Origin: Aliiglaciecola lipolytica
GTDB taxonomy: Bacteria > Pseudomonadota > Gammaproteobacteria > Enterobacterales > Alteromonadaceae
DNA: 64,000 nucleotides
Direction of reading: 5' to 3'
Assembly (NCBI RefSeq): GCF_018860635.1
Contig: NZ_JAHKPT010000025.1
Location: 105,867 to 169,866, forward strand
Below are positions 1-9,531 of this stretch, piece by piece. Every line of letters starts with the position of its first letter. Position 1 is the stretch's first letter. A program made the position numbers and the translations under genes. The notes under the pieces are model-generated. The model was given only the letters and a program-made list of their open reading frames with translations. It had not been told where the DNA came from and searched no databases.

Positions 1-97
1 GGCCATGGAAAAACCGAACATCCACGAGGCCGTAGCATGGCCTTTAGGCCATGGAAAACCCCAAACAACCGCGGGGCCGTAGCACCCGCCTACAGGT
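1..97. repeat. REP-like palindromic repeat array, left copy (enters from outside the window)
   Basis: Units of about 46 bp carry the perfect palindrome CATGGCCTTTAGGCCATG (stem CATGGCC, loop TTTA), preceded by GAGGCCGTAG and followed by an A-run and CCAAACA-type spacer. The array ends with a variant tail, GGGGCCGTAGCACCCGCC followed by TACA. The same units recur in the same orientation at 3079-3292, so the two arrays bracket the three-gene operon between them. Simpler relatives of the family lie at 48214-48293 and 53720-53766. The spacers are themselves conserved, so this is not a CRISPR array. The pattern is typical of REP/BIME elements mobilised by RAYT transposases; no such transposase is in the window. 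Confidence 0.85.
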
Positions 98-192
98 TTG
101 GCTTTTGCACAAAAAATCCCCACCAAATCAATGTATGGCGTTCAATGATTCTCATTCATCAGTAGGTTTGCTATATTGCGCTCAGTAGTAGC

Positions 193-209
193 AAGGAGAG
201 CCAGTCGTG
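193..209 (+). promoter_or_regulatory. Shine-Dalgarno and GTG start of the 429-residue protein
   Basis: AAGGAG at 193-198 sits eight bases before the GTG at 207, which decides the non-ATG start of the first gene of the three-gene operon. Confidence 0.7.
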
Positions 210-1496
210 GTTTCGAATTCCCCCCAACAAGATCCATCCGATAATCAAATTTGTTTCACCGCCATTTCTCCAATAGATGTGCCTTTCTCTTTAATTAGGG
301 GATTTAACCGCAAATCTAACAATTTCAAAAAGCTCATGACGTCTTTGAGTCAAAGAAAAGATATCGAGAGTGTAACTTGGCTCAATGATGGCCCCGAGTA
401 TGTAAACCTTGATAGTGATGTATCTTCAATGTCATTTTTCCTGTGGAAAACACAATGGGAAAATGTTGAGGTCAAGTTTCATATATTTCCAAATGAATTG
501 GCGGTAGTGGAATGCCAACTGGTCTTGCCTATTCAAGCTGATATTAAACAAATGGAATCACAAGTTCAGCAACAAGCCGAATTCGCTATACAACAATCAT
601 TGCCAGCCCTTGAGGCAGTTATTAAAGATATATATAACAGTATTAACAATCCACTGCTTATTAAACCTAGGTCTCGCTCGACCCGTCTATATTGGACCGC
701 TCGTTCACTGAATATCCATAGATCACAACTAGAAAACACGGATATACGTCAATTAATACATCAGTGGCTAGCTGAAACGGAATGTCCACAAGACGCAGAA
801 AAAATTTGCAATCTAATCAACTTCGACAGTGTCACAAGCGCTAATGGTTTTGACCAAGTAAAAACTGAATCCATGACTTGGTTAAACTACGTGATTGTTG
901 ATAAGCGAGCGAAAAGTGATCCACGCATAGACACCATGATACTTGCTCAATACTGCTACACAGCGCAAGAAAAATGTAACCTGCGCTTACATGAAGCTAT
1001 CGCCCATGCATATATTGATGGCAATTTATTGGGTGCACAGAATCAACTTGAAGACAGTCGAATTCAATCAAAACTTCACCAAGTTTCGATAAATGAACAC
1101 AAAAAATACTTAACTCGACAAAAACGGAAATACTTAGACGAAATTTTTGAATCTTGGGAATTCGATTTGTTGATAAAGAACGGCGATGATATGAAAGAGA
1201 TTTGCTCAAACAAAATTGAAGAAGCAAATTCCAAACAAAGCAAACTTAATAGTATAAAAACCGATAGGATTTTATTCGCCATCAGTCTGTTCACCATTTT
1301 CGAATTATTAATATTTTTGTCTCAGCACAGTAGAGAGGTGATGTCCCGTCCGGCTCTAGATTACAACGACGAAAGCTCTTCTTGGATACTCACATTAATA
1401 GCTAGTTTAGATGCAGATACCATGTTTGGAATAGGAATTGGTTTGATGATTGCCCTTGCCTTTATTTATATGTCTGTTGCCAAAAGGAAACTGTAA
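207..1496 (+). CDS. Uncharacterised protein with two C-terminal transmembrane helices
   Basis: No family is recognised. The 429-residue protein has a long soluble N-terminal part without a signal peptide, a charged, probably helical stretch around residues 285-350 (many K, E and Q), and two hydrophobic helices at about 354-373 and 406-424 separated by a loop of about 32 residues. With a cytoplasmic N-terminus, that loop would face the periplasm and the short RKL tail the cytoplasm. The architecture resembles coiled-coil sensors or tethers anchored by a C-terminal helical hairpin, but this is only shape. It is the first gene of a tight operon: the next start follows two bases after its stop. 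It starts at GTG with a good ribosome binding site. The operon lies between two REP-like arrays. Confidence 0.85.
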   Translation: MVSNSPQQDPSDNQICFTAISPIDVPFSLIRGFNRKSNNFKKLMTSLSQRKDIESVTWLNDGPEYVNLDSDVSSMSFFLWKTQWENVEVKFHIFPNELAVVECQLVLPIQADIKQMESQVQQQAEFAIQQSLPALEAVIKDIYNSINNPLLIKPRSRSTRLYWTARSLNIHRSQLENTDIRQLIHQWLAETECPQDAEKICNLINFDSVTSANGFDQVKTESMTWLNYVIVDKRAKSDPRIDTMILAQYCYTAQEKCNLRLHEAIAHAYIDGNLLGAQNQLEDSRIQSKLHQVSINEHKKYLTRQKRKYLDEIFESWEFDLLIKNGDDMKEICSNKIEEANSKQSKLNSIKTDRILFAISLFTIFELLIFLSQHSREVMSRPALDYNDESSSWILTLIASLDADTMFGIGIGLMIALAFIYMSVAKRKL

Positions 1497-1498
1497 TC

Positions 1499-2512
1499 AT
1501 GGGCAAAAAACTCCTTATTTTAGTCGCATTGGTTTTATGCTCAACGATGCAAACACAACGGTTATACGCACAAGACGTATCAATAGAAGTTTTGACAGAT
1601 GTATGGGCTCCATACATTAATCCAGAAAGTGAACCTATGGGTCGAGCTGCAAAAGTGTTAGATACAATTGCCGCTTACGCACAAGCCAATGTTAAGTGGC
1701 GTTACGTGCCCTATAGAGACGCCGCATTGTTATTGGAAAAACAAAAAGCACAACTTGGTTATCCGTATTTTTATACACAGCAACGGGCAGAAAAACACTA
1801 CTACTCAAAACCTATATTCTACCTCACGAGTCGACTCTATTTTAATCGTCACTTTGTGTCTTCTGAGTTAGCAAATAACAACTATGAATCCCTCAAAATA
1901 GCCAAAGTGGCTGGTTATAGTTATGGCGAAAAAATAGATAGTATTGTCACAGATGGCAAACAGTATGAAACCGAAGAAGATGCACTCATCGCTTTATTAA
2001 ACAATGAAGTACAAATATTACCGATGACCGAAGGCGTAATGAACAACTTACTGGATACCCGATTTTCAGAGCAAAAACAGTTGATTATTCCAGTTGATGA
2101 AGTGAAAGATGAATCTAGTCTACATATTATTGCTAGTAAAACAGCCGAAGGTAAGGCATTAATTGAAAAGTTTGATCAAGCCATTACGATGCGACTCAAT
2201 GGCGAAGATGCACAGTTGCAACCAACTCAAAACCTTAAGCAACAGGTCGATTTAGCGACATTAGTAACATCAGAAGGGTTTCCGGCAATACTTGGAGAGT
2301 TTACCAATCAAAACGGTGATATTGATTATTACACCATTCCAATAGGAACCAAAGTTATCGTTCTTCAATGGAGTTCAAAAATTCTAAAACCATCACATTC
2401 AGACCGCATTTATAAGAACATGATGGAAACCAGTAAGGTTGTGATTTTAAATGGCCCCCATGTAGGCAAAGAATTGCGAGTTAAAAACATGCATATTCAG
2501 TTAGAGCCATGA
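1499..2512 (+). CDS. Secreted periplasmic solute-binding-like protein with extra C-terminal domain
   Basis: A clear signal peptide (residues 1-25, cleavage after YAQ or similar) is followed by a region like bacterial solute-binding protein family 3: VLTDVWAPYINPES near the start, then GYPYFYTQQRAEKHYYSKP and LTSRLYFNR, which is the usual pattern of the Alteromonadales orphan periplasmic binding proteins. Residues of about 245-337 form an additional C-terminal region containing EFTNQNGDIDYYTIPIGTK, which I do not recognise. No ABC permease or ATPase is adjacent, so transport is not implied; a sensory or envelope role with the membrane proteins on either side is inference. The stop overlaps the next gene's start by four bases (ATGA), indicating translational coupling. 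Confidence 0.8.
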   Translation: MGKKLLILVALVLCSTMQTQRLYAQDVSIEVLTDVWAPYINPESEPMGRAAKVLDTIAAYAQANVKWRYVPYRDAALLLEKQKAQLGYPYFYTQQRAEKHYYSKPIFYLTSRLYFNRHFVSSELANNNYESLKIAKVAGYSYGEKIDSIVTDGKQYETEEDALIALLNNEVQILPMTEGVMNNLLDTRFSEQKQLIIPVDEVKDESSLHIIASKTAEGKALIEKFDQAITMRLNGEDAQLQPTQNLKQQVDLATLVTSEGFPAILGEFTNQNGDIDYYTIPIGTKVIVLQWSSKILKPSHSDRIYKNMMETSKVVILNGPHVGKELRVKNMHIQLEP

Positions 2513-3066
2513 TTACAATAGGCTTAGGATGGATAGGTACGGTTTTATATTTACTCAACCATGCATACTTATCCTTAGTAACAAACTGGTCGCCAAGAGT
2601 CTATTACGCGGGTAATTTGGTCGCGGCCACTAGCCTGATAATAAACTCACTATTGGTTTCATCATGGCAAGCTGTCGTAATAAATGGATTTTGGGCTGTC
2701 ATTAGCTTGTTATTGCTGCTGAATATCACCCTAAAGAACACACCAATCACATTTCGAATGATGGCGGTTGCCGTAGCCTTTATGTGGATAGCTGCCCTGT
2801 TAGGTTTATTTTATCAACTTGATTTGTCGATTCGTATCTTAGGTTGGACATCGGCATTAGTTTTTGGCGCCGCTTATTTGCTATTTTGCGCACAGAAAAT
2901 GACGCAAAAAACCTATTTGTATTTAAATGTTTATGCGGCCTTAGCACTAACACCGCAATTGTGGATAGATAAAAACTACCCTGTACTCACCTTAGAAGTC
3001 ATTTGGGCATTGATTTCTATTCATGGTGCATTGCGTCAGCCCGACAATGCCCATTTAATCGACTAG
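2509..3066 (+). CDS. Polytopic inner membrane protein, function unknown
   Basis: The 185 residues are strongly hydrophobic, with about six predicted transmembrane segments, for example around residues 3-20, 33-50, 54-72, 81-99, 107-127 and 131-150. No conserved motif is recognised. It is the last gene of the three-gene operon and overlaps the preceding solute-binding-like gene by four bases, so it is probably made with it. It ends just before the right-hand REP-like array. The combination soluble anchored protein, periplasmic binding protein and small polytopic protein suggests one envelope module, but no function can be assigned. Confidence 0.8.
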   Translation: MITIGLGWIGTVLYLLNHAYLSLVTNWSPRVYYAGNLVAATSLIINSLLVSSWQAVVINGFWAVISLLLLLNITLKNTPITFRMMAVAVAFMWIAALLGLFYQLDLSIRILGWTSALVFGAAYLLFCAQKMTQKTYLYLNVYAALALTPQLWIDKNYPVLTLEVIWALISIHGALRQPDNAHLID

Positions 3067-3078
3067 TAGATATTGTCA

Positions 3079-3292
3079 CGAGGCCGCAGCATGGCCTTTA
3101 GGCCATGGAAAAACCAAACATCCATGAGGCCGTAGCATGGCCTTTAGGCCATGGAAAACTCCAATCATCCACGAGGTCGTAGCAAGGCCCTTAGGCCATG
3201 GAAAAACCCAAACAGCCAAGAGGCCGTAGCATGGCCTTTAGGCCATGGAAAACTGCAAACATCCAAGAGGCTAAAGCACCCGCCCACAATCC
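3079..3292. repeat. REP-like palindromic repeat array, right copy (four units plus tail)
   Basis: Four tandem units of 46-47 bp each contain a CATGGCCTTTAGGCCATG palindrome or a close variant; the third unit has AAGGCCCTTAGGCCATG. They are separated by AAAACCCAAACATCCA-like spacers. The array finishes with GAGGCTAAAGCACCCGCC and CACA, the same kind of tail as at 71-97. Orientation is the same as the left array. Substitutions are scattered between units, so the array is not freshly expanded. It occupies most of the 310-base gap before the next gene. Confidence 0.88.
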
Positions 3293-3376
3293 CTTAAACT
3301 CTACGACCTATGTCTTATTGTTTGCATTAGGGGTTAATGACATTCTAATCAAAATACAATGGCAAAGGTTGTTATA

Positions 3377-3724
3377 ATGAACACAGCAAACCGTTTAAAA
3401 CTGATTGGATTAGCCGCTTATTTACTCGCAATGTTTGCGCTGCAACAAGTGGTCATCATTCCATTAATTGCTTTACTTTCCATTGTGGCGATATACAAAA
3501 GTAAGTCTGAAATTATCAAGTCCCATGCTAAATATATCATCTCAGTATTTGTCGTTGTGATTTCAGTAGTATTAGTCACGGCTAATGTGTTTAGCGGTGA
3601 GCAACAGGTGTTTGCTGCTATGGTTGCTATTGGCATAGCCTTTATCATGTTGGCTTATGGCGCATTACGAATAGGATTTTCTAAAAAGCCATTCGCGAAT
3701 CGATTAACCACCAATTTGGAATAA
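3377..3724 (+). CDS. Small membrane protein, function unknown
   Basis: The 115-residue protein starting at 3377 has three to four hydrophobic helices and a short basic tail. I prefer the ATG at 3377 over the in-frame ATG at 3359: AAAGG lies eight bases before 3377, and the upstream extension would put a polar stretch ahead of the first helix. No family is recognised. It is monocistronic and convergent with the DyP peroxidase gene. Confidence 0.65.
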   Translation: MNTANRLKLIGLAAYLLAMFALQQVVIIPLIALLSIVAIYKSKSEIIKSHAKYIISVFVVVISVVLVTANVFSGEQQVFAAMVAIGIAFIMLAYGALRIGFSKKPFANRLTTNLE

Positions 3725-3760
3725 CGTTAAAAATATAATTGCTTTAAAAAGACCAATGGA

Positions 3761-3784
3761 GGTGTCGGCTATCGGCACGACACC
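3761..3784. terminator. Hairpin between convergent genes
   Basis: GGTGTCG at 3761-3767 pairs with CGACACC at 3778-3784 across a 10-base loop, in the gap between two convergent genes. There is no clear T-run, so it is only a possible bidirectional transcription stop. Confidence 0.35.
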
Positions 3785-3803
3785 TGACACCTTGCGGTCT
3801 GTT

Positions 3804-4727
3804 TTACTTGTCTTTATTAGCTTTAATAAAGTTAAGTGAAGGGGCAAAAAACGCAGCACCGGTTTCTGCTACAGTAAAATCCAATAACCTATCATATATG
3901 CCGTTTTCATCGCCAAACACCATACTGCTTAACATCTGCGTAAATGGTTTAGGACTGTTAGCCAATGATACAAAAAATAGTCCTTTCACTGTCATATCAC
4001 CGTAAGGCATGCTTTGCCGCAATATCTCAAGGCTATTTCCGTCAGCATCCTTAATTCCCGAGCGTTTGACATGTGAAAATGCGGGTTTATCTTCGCGAGC
4101 ATATTCGACGTTGTCCTCTTTGGTGCGACCAATTATATCTTCTTGGTTTTTAACCGGTAGTCTTTGCCAACGATCCATATGGGTTCGGTAACGTTGAATA
4201 TGAATATAACTACCGCCAGCAAAATCGGGATCTTTATCGCCAACTACGGCTACAGTTCGTTTGTGCATGCCCTTGGGGTTTTCTGTGCCATCTACAAAAC
4301 CAATCAAGTCCCGCCCATCTAAATAGCGGAATCCTTTAACTTCCTCGAATAACTCCACATGTCCTTTGAGCAACTCACACACCTCACTACCTATGGCAAA
4401 ACAAACGTCCGCTCGGTCAGCACGGATTTGAATAAATAAATCACATGGTGTTGCTGGCGCATTGCGATCATCACACTCCATATCTGGAAAAGGCGCGAGT
4501 TCCATTGGAATTAGGCCCGGATATAAATCAGTCCAATAACTAGTGCCAACCGCTATGATACCCGACACCATGGCCTCATAATGCTCCTCATCATAGTGTT
4601 CATATACATTGAGGATATGAGCCAGTTTTGCGCGTATCACTTGCGCATCATCATCGATAACATTAAACATCAAATATTGCGCATGTAAATTGGGTTCTGC
4701 GCAAATGCCTTTTTGGGGTTGTGTCAT
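3804..4727 (-). CDS. DyP-type heme peroxidase, YfeX-like
   Basis: Dye-decolourising peroxidases use heme and H2O2 to oxidise varied substrates. The family signature GFVDGTENP is present near residue 145, supplying the catalytic Asp of the GxxDG motif. The region around QRYRTHMDRWQRLP and the later HVKRSGIKDADG block carry the proximal His and distal Arg seen in the YfeX/EfeB group. Length (307 residues) matches cytoplasmic YfeX-type members, and there is no signal peptide or Tat motif, so it is probably cytosolic. It lies just downstream of the gamma-glutamyltransferase gene on the same strand, 46 bases away, possibly cotranscribed. Confidence 0.92.
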   Translation of the reverse strand: MTQPQKGICAEPNLHAQYLMFNVIDDDAQVIRAKLAHILNVYEHYDEEHYEAMVSGIIAVGTSYWTDLYPGLIPMELAPFPDMECDDRNAPATPCDLFIQIRADRADVCFAIGSEVCELLKGHVELFEEVKGFRYLDGRDLIGFVDGTENPKGMHKRTVAVVGDKDPDFAGGSYIHIQRYRTHMDRWQRLPVKNQEDIIGRTKEDNVEYAREDKPAFSHVKRSGIKDADGNSLEILRQSMPYGDMTVKGLFFVSLANSPKPFTQMLSSMVFGDENGIYDRLLDFTVAETGAAFFAPSLNFIKANKDK

Positions 4728-4773
4728 ATTTTTCTTGTTCTTTTTTATTAATAGAAGAGCATTGTAAGTTCAG

Positions 4774-6462
4774 TTAATAGCCGGCAGCTTGGCCATCTTT
4801 CCGGCTTTCAGAGGCGCCAAAGTATACACCAGTTTTGCTGTCTCTAAGAATAGCTTGATAACCACCAAAGCTGCCAGATACATCTCGTAATATATGTCCC
4901 TTTTGCACTAATTCTCGTCGAGTCTTGGCTGAAAAACCGCTTTCGAGGCTCACATAGCCCCCATCTTCCATCAAAGTACCTGTCGGTTGGCTTGAACCAC
5001 TGTGCAGTATTCTTGGTGCATCTCCAGCTTCTTGCAGGTTCATTCCAAAATCAATTAAATTGACTATTATCTGGGCATGCATTTGTGGTTGTGTACCACC
5101 ACCCATTACTCCAAAACTCAACCAAGGTTTGCCATTTTTTGTCACAAAAGCAGGAATGATAGTGTGGAATGGTCGTTTCGCTGGTTCATAAACGTTAAAA
5201 TGTCCTTCTTGCAGAGAAAACAGTTCACCGCGATCTTGCAAGATAAATCCCAAGCCTGTGGGTGTCATACCTGAGCCCATCCCGCGATAATTGGATTGGA
5301 TAAGCGATACCATATTACCGTCTTTATCTGCGGTGGTTAGGTAGATAGTATCGCCTTCATTGAGGCCGGCATCATAACGATTGGCTGCCTTTTGTTGATT
5401 CAGTAGCTTCACCCGTTGTTGGGCATATTGTTTGGATATCAGCCAATCAGTTGGAATCTGATTAAATGCCGGATCGGCGTAATATTTTGCGCGATCTTCA
5501 AACGCCAGTTTTTTAGCTTCTACAAATGTATGAATGTATTCAGCCGAACCAAAGCCCATTCCTTCGATATCAAACTGTTCAAGCATATTTAAAATTTGCA
5601 AAGCCGCAATGCCTTGCGAATTTGGTGGCAATTCCCAAACATCATATCCACGATAATTACTCGAGACGGGTTCTACCCAAGTGGATGTGTGACTAGCTAA
5701 ATCCTCATAACTAAGGAATCCACCTTGCGCTTTCATATAGGCGGCAATAGTTCGAGCGATATCACCTTTATAAAAAGCATCGCGACCACCTGTAGCTATT
5801 TTTTCCAATGTGGCGGCTAAATTCTGATTTACGAATATTTCACCTTTTTTAGGTGTTGAACCATTGGGCATATAAGTATCGGAAAATCCCTCATACTTAC
5901 TTAAAATTGGCGCGCTACGTTGCATGTACCAAGCAATAAGTTCGCTTACTGGAAAGCCTTTTTTAGCATACTCTATGGTTGGAGATAAGATACTAGTCAT
6001 CGGCAATGAACCAAATTTACCGTGTAGTTCAAACCATCCATCAACAGCGCCAGGAACGGAAACCGGCAAAGGACCATGGGATGGAATCTTTTCCATACCT
6101 TGCTCTTTAAAGTATTCTAACGTTAACGATTTAGGCGAACGGCCTGAGGCATTTAATCCATAAAGCTGCTGCGTTTTTGCATCCCAGACGATAGCAAACA
6201 AATCACCACCAATTCCATTGCCGGTTGGTTCTACTAAGCCCAGCATGGCGTTCGCAGCAATAGCGGCATCAATAGCGTTACCACCTTGCTTTAAGATGTC
6301 TAAGCCAACTTGCGTGGCTAATGGTTGGCTAGTGGCAACCATACCATTGGTCGCTATAACCTCAGAACGTGAAGCGAAGGGTTCACCAGTGATACGATCA
6401 TAGGCTGAACTGTATTGACTGAATACAATCAATGAACCAAAGATACACGCAAGAAATCTCAT
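4774..6462 (-). CDS. ggt: Gamma-glutamyltransferase (glutathione hydrolase)
   Basis: A periplasmic enzyme that cleaves the gamma-glutamyl bond of glutathione and related compounds. A signal peptide covers about residues 1-20 (MRFLACIFGSLIVFSQYSSA). The N-terminal block VATSQPLATQVGLDILKQGG and GNGIGGDLFA are classic family motifs. The autoprocessing site lies in IYLTTADKDGNMVSL, where a threonine becomes the N-terminal nucleophile of the small subunit. GVMGGGTQPQMHAQ is the small-subunit glycine motif. The His usually following TT in TTHxS is Ala here, as in YwrD-like members, so substrate range may differ from E. coli Ggt. Length 562 is normal. Confidence 0.95.
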   Translation of the reverse strand: MRFLACIFGSLIVFSQYSSAYDRITGEPFASRSEVIATNGMVATSQPLATQVGLDILKQGGNAIDAAIAANAMLGLVEPTGNGIGGDLFAIVWDAKTQQLYGLNASGRSPKSLTLEYFKEQGMEKIPSHGPLPVSVPGAVDGWFELHGKFGSLPMTSILSPTIEYAKKGFPVSELIAWYMQRSAPILSKYEGFSDTYMPNGSTPKKGEIFVNQNLAATLEKIATGGRDAFYKGDIARTIAAYMKAQGGFLSYEDLASHTSTWVEPVSSNYRGYDVWELPPNSQGIAALQILNMLEQFDIEGMGFGSAEYIHTFVEAKKLAFEDRAKYYADPAFNQIPTDWLISKQYAQQRVKLLNQQKAANRYDAGLNEGDTIYLTTADKDGNMVSLIQSNYRGMGSGMTPTGLGFILQDRGELFSLQEGHFNVYEPAKRPFHTIIPAFVTKNGKPWLSFGVMGGGTQPQMHAQIIVNLIDFGMNLQEAGDAPRILHSGSSQPTGTLMEDGGYVSLESGFSAKTRRELVQKGHILRDVSGSFGGYQAILRDSKTGVYFGASESRKDGQAAGY

Positions 6463-6572
6463 TAAACCACCCTTTATACTATTTGATGATTTAAAGGATA
6501 CGCTTTGCGACCATTGGTTTAAAGAAAATATAAACGCAAGTGGTGTAAAAGCACTTTTCTATGCTTTAAAGC

Positions 6573-7571
6573 CTATTCATTAACGTCCTCAAAATTGACT
6601 ACTCCCTCAGTTTTAGCATCATCTATGCTGACTTCTTGAATTTGTACAAAGCCTACTTCGTCATCTAACTCTGGATCATCAGTAAGATCGCAACTGAGTG
6701 CCAGCGTGTAACTTCCATAGGGAACAAAACCAATATCAAAGGGGTAAGTAGTTTGTGAAGCATCAAAATAGACACTTGTACTGGCAAAAGGAAGAACCTG
6801 TTCTAAACCACCATTATCTGCCAATTTACTAGATTCTAAGTTCATGCCTTCATACAAATACACAACCGCAGGAGAGCCATTGATATCAGCTAACGGCTCA
6901 CATAATTGATTAATCAAAAGCGTTTCTGAAACTTGCCCCTTGATTTGCCCAGCTTGCTGATTATCTACCAACCTTATTCCAGTTGATTGTAAAAAATATT
7001 CATCTTGTCCCACGGGGTTGGTCAAGGCGTTTCGTAAATCGAATTCAACCGTAAAATCTGCTGTGTTGTTTTCAGTTACAGTAAACCCGTCAAAGGTGAT
7101 TTCATTGGATGCGATGGTTATCGGATTTTTTGTATGCTTTAGTTTATCTACCGTGTATGAACCATCTGTCATACCAAGGCTTATTTGAGAGTATTGACCG
7201 GCTTGTATATTAATCTCTTCTACTAGCGGTATTGAGAGACTACCAGTGTACTCAAGAAGGTCAATTCCAACCGCATTAGGCACCACATTATTGGTATCAT
7301 CCAAACATAAATCGTTGGCCGTAAGAGCAAACTCTGGCTCACCAACTTTGAAAGTAAGATCTTCTTCCTCGCCTTTGAGGGTAATAGTCGAAAAACACAA
7401 AATTACATCTGCTAAACCGTCTGCTGGTGCATCACTCACGGCTAAGGAAAAAGACGGTAGAGTGGTTTTAACGGGAGCGGCAAAAATCGGCAAAGCATCA
7501 TCATTAGAACCACAAGCGGATAGCATTGCAATGAAACAGAGTAAAGACACATGAAGGGGCTTTATAATCAT
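6573..7571 (-). CDS. DUF4382-type lipoprotein
   Basis: The start at 7571 is preferred because AGGAG lies just upstream and translation then begins with a lipoprotein signal peptide whose lipobox LSAC gives a lipidated Cys near residue 19-20. The body starts with FSLAVSDAPADGLADVILCF, the characteristic opening of DUF4382 domains, and continues as a beta-rich region; the C-terminal part resembles carboxypeptidase-regulatory-like folds with SYTLALSC. Probably anchored in the outer membrane. A longer frame begins at 7619 but adds 16 residues without a ribosome binding site. Function unknown. Confidence 0.85.
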   Translation of the reverse strand: MIIKPLHVSLLCFIAMLSACGSNDDALPIFAAPVKTTLPSFSLAVSDAPADGLADVILCFSTITLKGEEEDLTFKVGEPEFALTANDLCLDDTNNVVPNAVGIDLLEYTGSLSIPLVEEINIQAGQYSQISLGMTDGSYTVDKLKHTKNPITIASNEITFDGFTVTENNTADFTVEFDLRNALTNPVGQDEYFLQSTGIRLVDNQQAGQIKGQVSETLLINQLCEPLADINGSPAVVYLYEGMNLESSKLADNGGLEQVLPFASTSVYFDASQTTYPFDIGFVPYGSYTLALSCDLTDDPELDDEVGFVQIQEVSIDDAKTEGVVNFEDVNE

Positions 7572-7750
7572 AATTTCTCCTGAAAAAGTCACGTCAGTTT
7601 TCAAAATGTCTATAGGCATCTGACAACTAACATTGATTTAGTTCAGAGCAGGAAGGATACCCAGAGTGTTAAAAACTGTGTAAGTTCAAGATATTCAGAT
7701 AGTTACAATTAACTTCGAAAGGATGATTCAGAATAATCAGAGCTGAGCAT

Positions 7751-7780
7751 AAAAAAAACCCCGCTGATTAGCGGGGTTTT
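7751..7780 (-). terminator. Intrinsic terminator of glnK-amtB
   Basis: AAAACCCCGC (7755-7764) pairs with GCGGGGTTTT (7771-7780) around TGATTA. On the minus strand the stem is followed by eight T residues. It lies about 95 bases past the amtB stop. Confidence 0.93.
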
Positions 7781-7873
7781 GTCTGTTTTTAACAACAGTA
7801 GGACGATGTTGTTATTATTCTGATTATTCTTATTTTTTTATTCGCCCTCTGTGTTTTTCTTAAAGAGTAGGTA

Positions 7874-9118
7874 TTAAGAACGTCCACCAGTGAAGTCTGG
7901 GTATGCTTCCAAACCACATTCGCCAATATCTACACCTTCGAACTCTTCTTCTTCGCTTACACGAATACCGATGATAGCTTTAAGTATTAACCATACAACC
8001 AAGCTAGTTACGAATACCCATACAAAGATTGTGATAGCACCGATGATTTGACCAGAGAAAGAAGAACCATCATTTGTAATAGGTACTAGTAGAAGTCCTA
8101 AAAGACCTACCACACCGTGAACAGAGATAGCACCTACTGGATCATCAATTTTCATTTTATCTAGAGCAACAATGCTTCCAACTACCAATAGACCGCCGAT
8201 AGCTCCGAACAAAGTAGCTTGCAGTGGAGTTGGAGTAGAAGGCTCTGCAGTAATAGCAACCAAACCAGCTAACGCACCGTTTAAAGCCATAGTAAGGTCA
8301 GCTTTACCAAACAAGATACGCGCTAGAATAAGTGCAGCAACTAGGCCACCAGCAGCAGCAGCGTTAGTATTCATAAATACTACAGCAACAGCATTAGCAC
8401 TTTCTACAGTAGCTGTCGCAAGAACAGAACCACCGTTGAAACCAAACCAACCCATCCACAGGATAAATGTACCTAATGTTGCTAACGGTAAGTTAGCGCC
8501 TGGAATCGCATTAATTTTGCCATCGGCAGTATATTTACCTTTACGAGCACCTAGTATCAACACACCAGCTAAAGCAGCTGCAGCACCGGCCATATGTACA
8601 ATACCTGAACCAGCAAAGTCAGAGAAACCTAGGTCACCAAGTGTATACATACCGAATACAGAAGCGCCACCCCAAGTCCAAGAACCTTCCATTGGATAGA
8701 TGAAACCAGTTAAGATTACGGCAAATGCAAGGAAAGACCACAATTTCATACGCTCAGCGACCGCGCCTGAAACGATTGACATTGCAGTTGCAACAAATAC
8801 TACTTGGAAGAAGAAGTCTGCTGAAGGAGCATAGGTAGCAGGTTCTGCTTCACCCGTTGCGCCGTCACCTACGATTCCGCTAAGGAACAATGTGAAGTCG
8901 TCTCCACCGTACATAATTGAGTAGCCACATACCATATACATGATACAAGCGACTGCGTACAAAGTAATGTTTTTAGTTAATATTTCAGTGGTGTTTTTAG
9001 CACGCACTAAACCGGCTTCTAGCATTGTAAAGCCAGCTGCCATCCACATGACTAAGGCGCCACATATCAAAAAGTAAAAGGTATCTAGTGCATACCCAAG
9101 TTCAAATGTAATTTCCAT
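7874..9118 (-). CDS. amtB: Ammonium transporter AmtB
   Basis: An inner membrane ammonium channel of the Amt/Rh family, 414 residues with about 11 helices. Diagnostic elements are the conserved GFTMLEAGLVRAKN segment in the first helices, GSGIVHMAGAAAAL with the first pore His and SVHGVVGLLG with the second, and the FGFNGGS block. There is no cleaved signal sequence of the E. coli type: the protein starts directly with the first helix. It lies 21 bases downstream of the P-II gene, the usual glnK-amtB pair in which GlnK plugs the channel when ammonium is high. Expression probably comes from the sigma-54 promoter upstream of the P-II gene. Confidence 0.97.
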   Translation of the reverse strand: MEITFELGYALDTFYFLICGALVMWMAAGFTMLEAGLVRAKNTTEILTKNITLYAVACIMYMVCGYSIMYGGDDFTLFLSGIVGDGATGEAEPATYAPSADFFFQVVFVATAMSIVSGAVAERMKLWSFLAFAVILTGFIYPMEGSWTWGGASVFGMYTLGDLGFSDFAGSGIVHMAGAAAALAGVLILGARKGKYTADGKINAIPGANLPLATLGTFILWMGWFGFNGGSVLATATVESANAVAVVFMNTNAAAAGGLVAALILARILFGKADLTMALNGALAGLVAITAEPSTPTPLQATLFGAIGGLLVVGSIVALDKMKIDDPVGAISVHGVVGLLGLLLVPITNDGSSFSGQIIGAITIFVWVFVTSLVVWLILKAIIGIRVSEEEEFEGVDIGECGLEAYPDFTGGRS

Positions 9119-9139
9119 GATTTTCTCCTGCCCTGCTAC

Positions 9140-9508
<369 letters not shown>

Positions 9509-9531
9509 TTATTGAAACGCTCCATTCTTAA

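Noticed and set aside
3079-3292. Possible CRISPR array
   Set aside because: The spacing is regular, but the inter-palindrome parts are conserved from unit to unit rather than unique, and the repeat family appears at other intergenic sites.
8172-8699. 175-codon plus-strand frame
   Set aside because: Antisense of amtB; long only because of the codon bias of Ala/Gly-rich helices on the other strand.
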